A DNA stretch of 64,000 nt from Massospora cicadina (GCA_022478985.1 JAKSZP010017504.1:1-64000); one strand, 5' to 3'; counted from the first letter of the stretch, positions 44,146 to 56,259 are shown. Made by a program: numbers and translations. The notes: generated by a model from the letters alone, not told the origin.

Positions 44146-46486
44146 CTAATTTGGCTGGGGCAAAGATTCAAAGTCAGATGGCTCATCTTCAGAAGTTAAA
44201 CTAATCGATCCCATGTGTTCAGAATGATATTCAGAAGATTCAGTTAAAGATCCTTCTAAAATTGAAGAGGTATGTTGTGGCATTTCTGGCAAAACATGCT
44301 CAGATTCCAAAGAAATTATGCGTGCTGATTCAGACATACCTGCAGCATCAGTTGAGTTTGAAAGATTAGGTTGATCAGCAGAATCTGAAAGGTTCGAAAA
44401 AGCAGGGACTGAATACTGGTAATTAACATGAGGAGGAATATCACCTAGATGTGAGAAGGCTAAGTCTTCTGCGTCAAAAGTATCAAGTATTTTTGTACTG
44501 TAAGAACCGCAATGTCCGCATTTATGATAGAGGAAATGGTACTTTGCAATGCTGCGCTGTTCACAATCACAACAAACTATATGTCGGCGTTGTTTGGAAA
44601 ACTCTTCTGGAAGCGAGTGCTTTAGATATTGATCAATCTTATGGAAAAGCCTAGTCATATCGCCAAGCGACTTAGAGCATATGGGGCATTGATATGAGCT
44701 TTGCATAAGTCGGCGTTGACAGCTTGAATGAATCATGTGACCACAAGGCTATAAAAATGGAGTAAGTAAATTGCAAAAAAGTTCAAACTTTATTATAATA
44801 AAATAAGGTATGATCAAAGTAATTACCATATGTCTAACCGTCTTCCTAGACGTAAATAGACACTCCTTACAAATGGGACAATCAGACTTAAAGCTATTTT
44901 CTATACAGCGGTGACTCTTAAACATTCCAATCGAAAGGCAAACACAACACTTTTTACAGTGTTGGTAATCAATCCCAAGGCCTTTCCCAACCCGGCAAAT
45001 ACCACAGTCGTCACAATGATATATGCTTTTGTTGGGGGAGTTATCCCATAGTTTACAGATCCCGCAATAATAAGCTGCCATTTCTTCATTGCAATAGGTG
45101 CAAGTTTTTCCGACCGGCTGATCCCTAAAGCATACCATGCAGCTCATTTTCTGAGTAAGTGTCCTAAAACAAACTCGTTAGAATTTAAAGGTACCAGACT
45201 TATTTGAAATAAGATTGATAAAAGATAGCAAAGTGACAGGCTTTTTTAAATAGAGATAAACACTTTATTCTAGATAAGAGGACCATGAGACCTTACTTAT
45301 CGGTCTAATAGAGATAAACACATTACCAACTTCAAATGTAAAGCATACGAATTTTTAAAGTTACCTATCGATAGGATGGTCCGAAGCCTCGTCGTGACAA
45401 AGCCGGCAAGTAAACCATTCTCCGCAACAAACGGCTTGAATCCTCACTTTTCTAGAGTAATGCTGGCATCCCAAAATTCCTTTCTTTTCATTCTAGCATT
45501 GCTCTTAGTAAGACCACAAATAGATGTAGATACTTACATAATAAGTAGCTTTTAATTCTTGCTTTGGGCTTGTAGCAACATTCTCTTCAGAACCTTTGCG
45601 GGTTGAGGTAAATAATGACTAGACATACGAATTTTAGAGTATTAAACAAAAGTTGCTTAGTATGTAGCATAAATCAAGTTAAACCCAGATTTTCACTTAA
45701 AAAATAAAACATTTGAGGAGAGGTGCACCTTAAAAATCTAGAGTCTTTTCAACCATAACGAGCTCTTTTCAATTGTTTCATGATCCAAAACCTTAATAAA
45801 GAATCTTATAAAAAATTATTTCAATATCCCCATTCAAGTTGATGCCATTTAGTTCCAAAAAATATAATATGATTTATATCAAACTCTAATATCTTTCTGC
45901 ATAAGAATGCATATAGCTCAAAATACAACAACAAAGCTATAAAAATATGATACATGCATCCAATTTCGTTATTATTATAATTCAATGAATTTTACTAAAA
46001 TAAAATATAAATTCAGAAGTAAACAAAAACAGTTTTTATTAAATTCTACAATGTATTTACAAGAAGGGGTTAAGACAAACAGAAAGGTTTGGATTATAAA
46101 AACAAAGGATTTTTTATTGTTTTTAAAAACAACACTCCAAGAAATAACGTATAGAAAAAATTTAGCAAACGTCTTTTAAAAATGCCATTTAAAACCAAAA
46201 AGCCACTCTTCAATAAAAGCAATGTCAAACTAGAAGCGCAAACGAAATAAAAGGACATATTGGCCATCAAAAGTAGTTATTGGCATTTTACCAAATTGGT
46301 GAAGTATAAAATAAAGGGATCGGCTTGGGGAGTAAAAAAATAAAAATAAACAAAAACTCAAACGGCCAGGCTAAAAGCTAATACCTGTATTTCCTTGGTC
46401 TTCTCTTTATCATTTAATGAAGCATTTTGCTGGATCTCCAATATTTTCTTCCGAAGCAACTCCTCTTTTGCTGCGTGGCTTCCCAT
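44146..46486 (-). CDS. CHY-zinc-finger/RING E3 ubiquitin ligase, RCHY1/Pirh2 family, 5 exons
   Basis: Five exons on the minus strand, 46486-46385, 45618-45538, 45492-45365, 45163-44827 and 44748-44146, total 1251 bases and 416 codons in one frame. Introns have GT/AG ends. The 45-bp intron (45537-45493) has a TTACTAAG branch-like site. The start is the ATG at 46486 (MGSHAAKEELLRKK), giving a basic helical N-terminus typical of fungal members. Residues 69-145 form the CHY zinc finger (GCQHY, FTCRLCHDE, CMVC). About 135-195 is the CTCHY finger. 199-240 is the RING (CPIC, CGHMIHSSC, CPIC), split by an intron. 275-296 is a zinc ribbon (CCDC, CGHC). The 120-residue tail is Ser/Glu-rich. RING proteins of this family pass ubiquitin from an E2 to substrates such as p53 in mammals; the fungal substrate is unknown. 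Intron 1 (766 bp) may hide a small exon. Confidence 0.92.
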
Positions 46487-47098
46487 GATATCAATATATC
46501 TATGATGTTTGGTGTGGGTGGAAAAGGTAGTATATAATACTCATAAAACTGGAAAAGCAGCGTTTTTATAAACTAGTTGGATTACTCAATGTTGCTCGAG
46601 TTTATAACCTGCCATACGATGCTATTAGATTATTTTAGCTTAGGATATTGTCATACGGACCATCAATAAGTAAATAGTAATTGAAAATGTTGAATAACCT
46701 ATAGGCACCAACCACTTAGCCAGACCAATCAACCTATCAAATCAACAAATCACCAACCACTTGGCTAAACCTATTAAATTTATCGAATCAACTAATCACC
46801 AACTGCTTACAAAAACATAGAATTTACCAAATTAATCAAAAACCACTAGCCGCTTTCAAAGACAATCGATCCTATCATATTAACCAATCATCTACTGCTT
46901 ACTTAAACCGTCAACCCTTTAAATCGACCAAATTAAAACCAACCGATCAATTACAAAAACCATTGAAATTATGAATCAACAATCACCAACTGCTTACTAA
47001 ACCATTGGCATATCGAATTTCCCAAAAGCCACCAACCACTTAGCAAAAATTACTAAAATATCGAATCAACCCGAATAACCCAAACCGCTCAACTGTAA
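46487..47098 (-). repeat. Degenerate tandem repeat of Helitron type, upstream of the RING gene
   Basis: From about 46690 the plus strand repeats blocks like ATCACCAACYRCTTA and TATCGAATCAAC with a period of roughly 40-45 bp and high divergence. The same satellite-like units occur at 47470-47690 and, inverted, at 33880-34085. 46487-46640 must contain the promoter of the RING gene, but no clear TATA box was seen. Confidence 0.65.
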
Positions 47099-47376
47099 CA
47101 ATATACCAATTCTAAATTTTATTCGAAGTGGGCCGACCTGGGACAATACCGCACCGATTAAGAGAAATTGAATGAATGGGAAAGGAGGATAAAACCTAAA
47201 AACCTCCATGCGTGGCGTATGATAGGCCAGGAACTCCATGGACCGCCTGTGCTATTTGCTTTCTCGGTTCGGGGCATTGGTATGCAATGCCAACACAGTC
47301 ATATTGTCACCTACCCAAAGTTCCTGTACCGGAATCGAACTCGGGGAGGCAGTGGTAGACAATATACCAATTCTAA
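47099..47376 (-). mobile_element. tRNA-derived SINE (47116-47359) with 17-bp target duplication
   Basis: CAATATACCAATTCTAA lies at 47099-47115 and 47360-47376. On the minus strand the unit starts within the tRNA head, with a perfect B box (GAGTTCGATTCC), and lacks the A box, so it is 5' truncated. Its body matches the SINE at 59428-59705, and it ends with the tail CCCACTTCGAATAAAAT. It sits inside Helitron sequence. Open frames across it are shadows. Confidence 0.93.
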
Positions 47377-48640
47377 TTTCTAATCATACTAGCCGATTTA
47401 CCCGCGCTTCGCTACGGTGTTTATAAAATTTCAGATTTTCAATTTATTAATTTAGATTTTATATTATAGATAAACAAAACCACTCAGCCAAATCTAATTG
47501 CTCAATCGAATCAACCAAAAACCACCAACCACTCAGGTAAACCCAGCTGAACTTATCAAAACAACCAATAACTAATCACCCCTCAAAACTAAACTATGTC
47601 CTATCAATTCGACCAAAAGCCATCAACCACTCGGCCAAACAAAATAAACCTATCGAATCAATCAAATAACACCAAACTGCTACCCGAAACATATCTTTTA
47701 CTTAAAATCATTGAGTATGTGACATTAGAGGCTAAATCAGGTTTTTTAGCATATTTTGCTCCTTTTTTATCCTGCTTTTTATTTTTGTGTCGGCAAGAAG
47801 GGTCCCCTGGTCCACTTGCCTTGAATAAATGAGTATATGACATATCTTTCAAACTATTAAATCAACTTCTACTTAACTTGCCCAAAGTATTTTATTAATT
47901 AAGTGAACCAAATTAGGCAGGTTTTTAATATATATAAACCTAACATCCAGATACCTGTGCTTCACTACATTATTTAAAGTTTATCAGATGATAAGCTCAC
48001 ATTGTAGCCTATAGGCTGTGCCAGCACTACTCTCGAGCCACTCAGACTAACCTCCACTGTTGCTCTCGTGGCTGGTGAGTTGATTATCTTTACTTAATCT
48101 ACTTAAACTCTAGCACTGATTTTTGTTGAGTTTCAGGTGAGCAATTTGGTGAATTATTAGATAATTTTTGCCAATTCTCACCCACTCGCCCAAATAGATT
48201 GAACCCATCAGGCTCGATAATTTCAGATACGATCTTATTTGCCAATTCTCACCAACTCACCCAAATAGATTAAACTTATCAGACCCGATTAGCTTCAGAT
48301 GAGCAAATTGGTAAATTATTAGATAATATTCGCCAATTCTCACCCACTCACCCAAATAGATTGACCCTATCAGACTCGAAGGTTTCAGATGTCAGTCAGT
48401 AAGTCAGTCAGTGGATGAAATTTTTTTATTAAGTAGATGTATCGTTTTATATCTTAAGTAAAACTTTTATTTATATTATCACCTATAAGATAAAAGTTAG
48501 CCTATGCTGATTCTCATAATTTAAAATTATTTATGCTAAGTTTGGCAATTTTTGATTTATTCGTTTATTAGATATTACATCTTATACAAATATACTAGAG
48601 CCCCTTGGGGTAGCAAAGTACTGGATTGATGATAAGTAAA
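47377..48640 (-). mobile_element. Helitron remnants, minus strand, with two 3' termini
   Basis: The minus strand ends GCGAAGCGCGGGTAAATCGGCTAG|T at 47389, and a second terminus (hairpin CCCCAAGGGG, then CTCTAG|T) lies at 48595. The 47389-48440 part is an inverted copy of 33330-34170. Satellite-like repeats lie at 47470-47690. No helicase or Rep frame was seen. Confidence 0.75.
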
Positions 48641-49063
48641 TTGCTTATTTAGTTGATTTAATTGGTTTGATTTTATACTATACTTACTGATTGCTATCTA
48701 TTCAATTAATTTGATTAATCCAAAAAGTTTGGAAATGGGGTTGGGTTTAAATTGATTTATTAAGTTAAAATTTATTTAGTTATTTTGATTGGTCCAAATA
48801 TATACTGACCTTACTGGTCATCATCATTTTGGGTAAAATAATAGGCCAATGGTTTTGTTGGATTTTGGGTGCAGGAGATGCTTGCTTGGTGCTTATTCCA
48901 CCAAAATCCAAAAAGAGGGATTGATACCACAATTATAATAAAAATAAAAATAAAAATAATTAAAGTTCAAAACTTAGGAAGTTAGGGTTTTTAAAGTATT
49001 TATTAAGCCCAGCCAGGGATAAGGAAAAAAACAACCCCCTCAATCTCAAAGCATTCAGTATTT
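48641..49063. other. AT-rich flank
   Basis: No gene was seen. A short (AAAAT)n run lies at 48940-48960. The last five bases before the LTR (49064-49068) are the target duplication of element H. Confidence 0.6.
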
Positions 49064-49068
49064 AACTG

Positions 49069-50236
49069 TGCAAAAATTTACTTATTGATTGATTATTGGT
49101 TGTCAACCCAGTAACCTTTTTACTGCACAGGTTCAATTTCCTCATGCACTTCATTGCATTGTATAGAATGATTAATTGATAATAGTATGGAGACTATTAT
49201 CTGTAGTTGAGTTTGAATTATTATTAGGCCCAACGCTTTGGCCAGTACTTCCGATTAAATACTCTGTAAGTTGTACTTGTAGGGATTTGTTCCCTATATT
49301 CATGTCCACCCAATCTTTGTTAAGATACCCCAGTGACAGTCTCTTTTGACCCAACACACAGTTGGCAGCTATCCCTGATTGTGGTTCCCTTTGTCTCTAG
49401 ATCCCCACTTGGATCTCTACTCTTCTCTCTGAGAGTCTTCCAATTATTGCCTCCTGCAATAATATCCTTGAGATGGAATGTCACAAGGGAAGCTGATAGT
49501 CTAACTATACACTGAATTAAAAATATTACTGTAGCTAATACTATTGATAATAATAATCTTGGTAATAATACTAATAAAACTGTTAATACTGTTTTTATTA
49601 TAGTGAATCCTAGGGAATTATATAGTAGGGGATTCAGCTGTCTAACCCTCATTTAACACCTCTTTGATGAAATGGCAGCTGTTGCCATTGAATAACCCTT
49701 CCTTGTCTCAGCAGCAATGGTCTTCCCCATTCTGGCTAGGATTCCATCATTGGACATCCTCAAGACCTCAAACAAAAGAGTCATAAAATGTGTCCCTAAC
49801 ATTTTCCTCTCAATTCAAGCAAACCAACCATAATTGGCTAGTGACCTGCTTAGGTAATGGTACTTTTTACCCATTATGGCAGGTCACTTCACCAACTGAT
49901 CAATTTGCTAGTTGCAGGCAGCATCACTCACCTCACAACTCACTATTCATTCCCAATCAGTTGGTGATGAAACCCAACTGATCCCAATTGGTACACCTGA
50001 TAGTTAATCACTATCAGATGCCCCTATTTTGTCAGCTACTCTGTCCAATGAGATCTTAGGTATTAATCTGGATTGATCACCAACAGACACAACCAGATGA
50101 ATATCCCAAAATCACCCAAATGTAGTTCCTCCAAAACTTGGCCAACCAATTTTCAATTCACTTTGCCTTAGGGAATTTTCCCTAGTGACACCAGGTAATC
50201 TAGCAGGCTGGGAATATGGGCAAAAATCCCAATACA
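49069..50236 (-). repeat. 3' LTR of element H
   Basis: The minus strand starts TGTATTGGGATTTTTGCCC after a purine tract and ends AAATTTTTGCA. It matches 57493-58663 throughout. The frames at 49320-49652 and 57745-58143 are the same LTR stretch and not genes. Confidence 0.95.
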
Positions 50237-50246
50237 TCCCCCCTCT
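50237..50246 (-). promoter_or_regulatory. Polypurine tract of element H
   Basis: The minus strand reads AGAGGGGGGA directly before the 3' LTR start at 50236. Confidence 0.8.
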
Positions 50247-50780
50247 TGCCTAGATTTCCAGTGAGAAAAGGACTGGGGCATGAGAACACCGCTTCAGACA
50301 CCTGGTCAAATACTTCATTGTTTCAAGCGGAGTACACTTGTCAATACTCAACGCTGCTTGGGATGACCTTTGGCATATGCCATTCTTCCTCTTCCTCCTC
50401 ATTACTACTTTCTCAGAGCGCGGTCCCCACAACCTTTTGTTGTGCTGGGCTTATTGATTTACATGTGATGATATTAGTCTCAAGATACAGGTTTCCCCCA
50501 TCAGGGTATATGACCCACTTTTATATTCAGAATTCTTGGTCTGGCGTCCTTGATTTCCTGATTTTCTCCTCATCCTAGACAGGAGACTCTTGCTGTCAAT
50601 GTTCGTTTCATGGCTTGATTAAGAATACTTATTTCTATTTACCCTCGTTATTTTGCTCATAACCTCTTGGCTGTAAGCCATTCCTAATTCTTCCTTTGGA
50701 AAGCTTATTTCATTAATTTTGAGATTAATTTTCCCGAAATTGGAGCCTAATGTATTATAGAGTGCATAATGTCAACTTCT
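50247..50780. other. Non-pol 3' part of element H
   Basis: This lies between the polypurine tract and the antisense frame. Open frames exist on both strands (50216-50578 plus; 50250-50432 minus) but none has a recognisable domain. A Ser-rich stretch in the plus frame comes from low-complexity sequence. Confidence 0.5.
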
Positions 50781-51565
50781 ATATAAGTCTGACATCCCCC
50801 TCTTATCCAGCTCATATGTCAAATTCTGAATCTTGCTACCAGCAGCTCCTCAACAGTCTGTCTGATCCAGACCTTAGTATCTTCCAGCAGATGAGTTGGA
50901 ATGCTTGACAGAACCTCTTTTATGGTCCTTCCAGGACTCATACGCTTAGTCTGGTACAAGTGGCTAGTCCTTCCATCAAATTACTGGAAACAGTAACTAA
51001 TCCCTTCAAAACCAGGCTGGCCATTGTTTCAAACAACTCTCAGCTGACTCTTCCCTTGCAGTCAATTCCAGAGTTGGACTTCAGAACCCTCCTGTATTCA
51101 GCTCCTTTTGCTGATGCTCTGAACATCATTGTCAATGCTCTGGAGATTATGCCGGTTGCTCTGGATTGTTCATTCCTGGCTGGGTCAGACTTTCTCCCTG
51201 AGTTCCTCTTCCAACTTGGTCAATTTTACAAACCCGCTGTACTTGTTTCTGAGTTCTCAATTGGTAACAGCATACACTTTGAGCTCCCCTACGCTGAACT
51301 CTGAGCCCAAGTCACTGAGGCTTTGACATTAGCACTGAATCCCTCTGATCTTGACAACCTTCTGAATTGGGATACTGCCACTTATGCTCTTTGCTTTGAA
51401 GGCCAAGTTCTTCAAAGTTGGTCTATAAAGCTTCCAGCCTCACCTGGCTTCCACCAGTCATTCAGCTTTAGCTTCCGTGAAGCCTGTAGTTGCCATTTTC
51501 AGGATGCAATCTGCTCTCTGCACAACTACATCTTCTTCAGAGCTTCCATCACTATCTTCCACTGA
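50781..51565 (+). pseudogene. Antisense open frame in element H with TATA-like box; function unknown
   Basis: A TATATAAG box at 50781-50788 is followed 28 bases later by ATG at 50816. One frame then runs 250 codons to 51565, interrupted only by TGA at 50906 and 51302. It starts MSNSESCYQQLLNSLSDP and contains blocks such as SAPFADALNIIVNALEIM and AGSDFLPEFLFQLGQFYKP, with the look of a soluble helical protein. Past 51565 another frame (SSELPSLSSTDGINQGHDS) seems to continue it, then 51580-51774. I recognise no family. It lies between the integrase end and the 3' LTR and is read against the element's own genes, the place where antisense extra ORFs occur in some plant gypsy elements. It could be an accessory ORF or a captured gene fragment. 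Confidence 0.5.
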
Positions 51566-52104
51566 TGGCATTAATCAGGGGCATGATTCTGCAACTCCCA
51601 TCAAGTATTCCTTCTTCATTGCTGGCCCACATGTCTGGTGTCCTTGATGAAGCCCGTTTGCAGGCACTCAAGACATATATTCTGGCTCTGGTTCCATATC
51701 AGGATTACTCAGGGTTATTCACCAATTGCCTCTTTCTTTATTGCTGCTTTTCTCCCCGCTCCAGGGTTTTATGATTGGCATCTTCTGACATTTCAATTTC
51801 CCTTCCCATAGTCATGTTTTCTCAGGGCTCGGCATCCACTTAACAAATGTGAATTCATGTAGGTCTCGCCCTCACAAGCATCTGATTGCATATCAATTTC
51901 AACAGGCTGTTTCTTCCTACCGCGATCCATCCTCCCTCCCCCAAGAGGTGACATAGGCGGAATCATCCCCGTACTGAGGATGATCAATAAAAATAAAAAT
52001 TCTAAAAATATATTGGCTTTTTTATCTATGTGTTTTAAGTTTTTTTCCAATATCTTTATCAATTTTTTATCTTTATTCTTCTTTTTTCCTATGAGACTTG
52101 ACCT

Positions 52105-52290
52105 TGTTTTGGTTCAGAGGTCCATTTTTTCCCAAACTGGATCCTAGGTACTTAAACTTACCAGTTTTTCATGGTTCAGAGATCCTTTTTTCGGACTTAA
52201 CCATCTAGATTGGCTCAGAGGTCCTTTTTTTGGACTTATCCTAATCATCAGGACATGACTAACTTAATGGTTCATTGGTCCTTCAGAAAC
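52105..52290 (-). repeat. Short repeats in the tail of element H pol
   Basis: GGTTCAGAGGTCC-type blocks followed by T-rich runs occur near 52111, 52173, 52212 and 52269. On the coding strand they give repeated SPKKGPLSQ-like peptides, a Lys-rich extension after the integrase. Spacing is irregular (39-62 bp). Confidence 0.6.
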
Positions 52291-52299
52291 TCTTTTTTT

Positions 52300-53545
52300 T
52301 ATCTTTGATCCAATGCTTTAAATACTAGCGTGGACTCAATTTACAACTCTTCCATCCAAGAGATTCTTGAAGTATTAAGCATCAGTCACCATCTTGGTGA
52401 TTACTTCAAACAGACCTGACCACAATGCATCTAATTTGTTTCTTCATCCAAAACCATAAATATTGCAATAGGTGACTCTTTCCCCTATCTGATATTCTTC
52501 TAATGACAGTTGGTTCTTGTCATCCATCGATTTTGCTTATATCCTTTTCTTCAAGGTTGTATCAAATACTTGTAATTGCATATTGATCAGGATACTTGTC
52601 AATCAGTTCAAGTATTGCTCAGTACTCATCCCTGACATAGGTTTCACTATCAAATATAATATCAGTAGCAACATGGCCTTTCTTCTGTATAGTAATTCAA
52701 TTGGCGTCTTTCCCATTGCTGTATGATGACTAATGTTGTAGGCAAACGTCACCAAACTCAGGTACATTCCTCACATGGAAGTTCTCCCTGTGACTAGCTT
52801 TCTTAGCATCACGGCCAGCGTCCCATTGACCCATTCTACCAGTCTATTTGTCTCCAGCTGGTATGGTACTGATATAACTCCTCAGATTCCCATTATTTCA
52901 TTTAGCCTTGGGATCACATGAGATGTGAAGTTGGTCCCACTGTCACTCAATAGGACTGTGAACATCCATGCTGGTATACTACTTGATCCAAGATGAATCT
53001 TACAGTACTGGTAGCGTCAACTCTGGTTAGGGCTTTCATTTTGACCCATTTCATCAGATGGTCAATGGCTACTATGATGTACTTTACTCACTCTTTGCTC
53101 ATCACCAGCGGTCCCATCACGTCGATGGACACCATGTGCCAGGCAGATCCAGGTCAGACCAGTCAGTATCCAGTTGTGTTCTTGTGTGGTTTGTGCAACT
53201 CGCACTCCATGCAACAAGTCAGATGATCTGTGACATTGTAGTTAATCGATTCCCAGTAATAATACTGTCAAATATGGTCAGTTGTTTTTCTCAGGCATCC
53301 ATGCCCGACAACCTTGTGAGCTGCTTGTACTATTGCTGCTCTTTCCAATGGTTTCAGGAATAATAGCCGCTTCCCATTGATCATTTTGAATACTTGTCCA
53401 TCCATAGTCTTGGTGTTTTCCATCACTCTTTGAAGTGCACCTTGGATTTCTTGAGGCTCATCCTTTATCCTTCCTTCGACCATTCTCTGGAATAGTTCAT
53501 CCACCTGCAGGTATACCAACTGGACCATTGGCAACTGCAATTAGC
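52300..53545 (-). pseudogene. Integrase region of element H
   Basis: The minus strand from 53540 shows the zinc-binding N-terminus (VGHGCLRKTTDHI, then MECELHK across a frame change) and continues through the catalytic core (SIDVMGPL; the second Asp in a DSGTNF-like block read near 52950), to a C-terminal stretch near 52450. Integrase would insert the cDNA into the genome. Several TGA/TAG stops and frame changes make it inactive. It is less well kept than the RT domain. Confidence 0.8.
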
Positions 53546-54800
53546 CATCTGCATTCTAGTGAGAAGCCCCCACTCAGTGGACTATCTCATAATTGAAAAC
53601 CTGAAGCTTAAGTGCCCATCGGGCCAGTCATCCTTCTGGTTCTCTTAGATTGTGCAGCCAACACAGCAAAGAGTGGTCTGTCACCACCTTAAAGTGCATT
53701 CCGTGGATGTACACCCAAAACTGCTTACATGCGTAAATGACTGTAAGGCATTCACGCTCAGTCATGGTGTAGTTCCTCTTAGTGGCAGAGAGTGTCCAGC
53801 TCACATATGCCACCAGATGCTCATCCCCAAGTTCATCTACTTAGCTCATTATGGTGCTGATCACTGTCAACAAAGCATCATCTTAAATGATAAACTCCTG
53901 ATCAAAATTTGGATATTTCAGAATTGCAAATATATCAAATACCAGCGTAACTCATTGAAGGAGTACTGGGCCTCTTCATTCCATACAAATCCTTTTTTCA
54001 GATCCTTTAATAAATGAAATAAAGGCTCAGCTATTTGGGCGAAGTCCTGAATAAATCTTCTATAGTATCTGACCATCCCAAGAAATACTTGGATGTCTTA
54101 GACACTCTTTGGTACAGCCATACACTCTATAGCTGCTATCTTCTGGGTTTGCAGCTGCAATCCATTTGCGTTGATCACAAATCCCAGGTATTCCAACTCT
54201 TTCTTGAAGAAGTGACACTTCCTTGGATTGATCTTCAGGTTAGCCACAGACAGTCTCTTAAAAACTTCTTCCAAGTAATGCAGGTGATCAGTAAACGTTC
54301 TACTGAACATATTGATATCATCCAGATATACCAGGATGCATGACAACTTCAGATCACTTAATATTGCATCCATGGCCCTCTGGAACATCGTGGGCGCATT
54401 GCAAAGACCCTGGGGCATCCTTGTAGGCTGGTATAATCCCTGCGCGGTAATAATCGTGCATTTTTCTTGGTCTTCTTCTGGCAAGTCGATCTGCTAGTAT
54501 CCCAAGATTAGATCCATCGCAGAGAAATACTTCACTTCTCTTGATTGATCCAGCGCGTCATCAACCCTTGGTAGGGGATATGAATCCTTCTTCATAATTT
54601 TGTTCAGCCTCCGGTAGTCAATCACCACCTGGTTCAATCCATTTTTCTTCTTCATAATCAGAATCGGACTCGCCCAGGGACTTATTGATGGAACTAGAAG
54701 CCCACGCTTCACTAGTTTGCTGATCTCATCCTCCACTACCGCTTTGGTAGCTTTCAATTTCAGATTGGTCTCATCCTTATCGGTAGATTTTCCCCAGTGT
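53546..54800 (-). pseudogene. Reverse transcriptase and RNase H of element H
   Basis: RT is read from 54757 (LVKRGLLVPSISPWASPIL, VIDYRRLNKIMKKDSYPLP) with a frame break near 54490, then 54484-54098 with MPQGLCNAPTMFQRAMD and the catalytic LVYLDDIN. RNase H follows (53813-53628) with YTMTERECLTVIYACK and TDHSLLCWL. It belongs to the Ty3/gypsy RT type. Breaks include a TAG after DLILGY. The eroded element I shows the same blocks near 11000-11950. Confidence 0.88.
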
Positions 54801-55317
54801 CAACCTTGTGAATTACATCTTGTGCACATCCCAAATCATGGTTGTCCTAAGAAAACACTTCCCAATATATTTAAATAATTCGAGCACCTCCTCCTTCTGC
54901 CTTTTTGGCAGATCAGCGAGCTGCTCTCAATCAACCAATAGGTTGATGCTTTCAGCCACCCCAGCCAGTAATCCCATTTCATCAAGAGACCCAAAATCGT
55001 GGAATTGTCTCAATTTGGCCGTCAGGATCAAATTGAATAAATGTGATGATCTGATTCCTTTTGATCTTCATCAGGTTTTTGCTCAAGTTCACCAGGAGAA
55101 CTTGTATTTCTCCATGGCCCAGCATTATTATCCCAGGAGCCACCCATGGCTCCAAACTGGACTTCTTCCAGGGACTTCTGACCTCTCTATACAACAGCTC
55201 AGGAATCTCCAAAGTCAACCCTTTGTCGGCTATTATCTGCGATCCAGCAAGTATGGTTCTTTCCTTCTTGATCCTTAATGAAATTCCCCAGTTTTCTAGG
55301 ATTTCCGCTGGCATCTC

Positions 55318-56161
55318 TCATTGTTTCCTACCAACTAATTGGTATTGAATCAGTACAATGCCATCATTATATATCAGATAAATGAAGTTGTTTCTCCAAT
55401 TCAACGGAGCTTCACCATCCTTCTGGTATACCAATGGTAACGTCTGACCCAGGATGGTCAACATATTATCCTCAAAGTTACATTTAACTCCATACTTCCA
55501 TAGAAACTCTGTTCTGATCAGGATATCATAGTTTTGGTTCACCAAAACTATTGCAGGCGCAGATACAACCAATGACCTGAATTTTAGTGGCAGCGCACTA
55601 TACGCTCCACAGAAAACGGTGGTGTTCAGCTCAGCTGTTCTGTATTCTCTCTTGTGTTCCAAGTCTAGGGAGATCTTCATCCTCTTCACCAGCTTGGTTG
55701 ACACAATATTGATGGGCGCTCCACTGTCAACATTCACCCTCATTCTTACTCAATTCGCCTGAATATCTATATATGTACACTCAGAGTATTGTAATATAGT
55801 ATTTACGAGTGAATGGTATCATTATTAGCTGAATATAGGGTATGAATAATCTGCACTGATAATTCAGGAAATGATTTCTTTATTGCGCCAAGGGGGATAG
55901 ACAAATTGGCCTCATATAGACGGACGTCTGATAACTCATCAGGATTCTTGGTGGTTTGAATCTTCTCCGCCAGTTGTCAGGCATATGGCCGGGCAACTTC
56001 CTGAATTATCTCAGGGTCAATCTTCTTTGCCCCAGCTCTGGTCACGGCATTTACATCCATGTTGACCACTTGGTATAGCTGATCCTGCTCATAGTCTATG
56101 AACAGATTGCTAATGTCTACTTCTTCATTCATGATATTAGGAGGAACAGGTTTCTCCGCCA
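55318..56161 (-). pseudogene. Protease region of element H
   Basis: The minus frame 55743-55318 reads VNVDSGAPINIVS, an intact retropepsin DSGA motif, then YDILIRTEFLWKYG as the second conserved strand. The frame just upstream (56161-55977) links gag to protease. A stop-containing gap of about 230 bp separates the two. The protease would cut the polyprotein. Confidence 0.82.
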
Positions 56162-56259
56162 CACTAGACTGTTCCTTGTCTAGGCAGTGGGCCCTTTTCC
56201 TGAATCCTTTGTGGCTGCTGTCTCCTTGGCTTGGACCACATTAATCTGATCCCTCAGCT

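Noticed and set aside
48880..48940. Complement reads GTGGTATCAATCCC, similar to Copia-type primer sites
   Set aside because: No LTR boundary, partner LTR or Copia coding sequence lies next to it.
49320..49652. Minus-strand frame repeated at 57745-58143, at first sight a duplicated gene
   Set aside because: Both copies are LTR sequence of element H; boundaries, primer site and target duplications explain the repeat.
50216..50578. Plus-strand frame of 120 codons overlapping the 3' LTR end
   Set aside because: It crosses the LTR and polypurine tract of element H and has only low-complexity Ser content.
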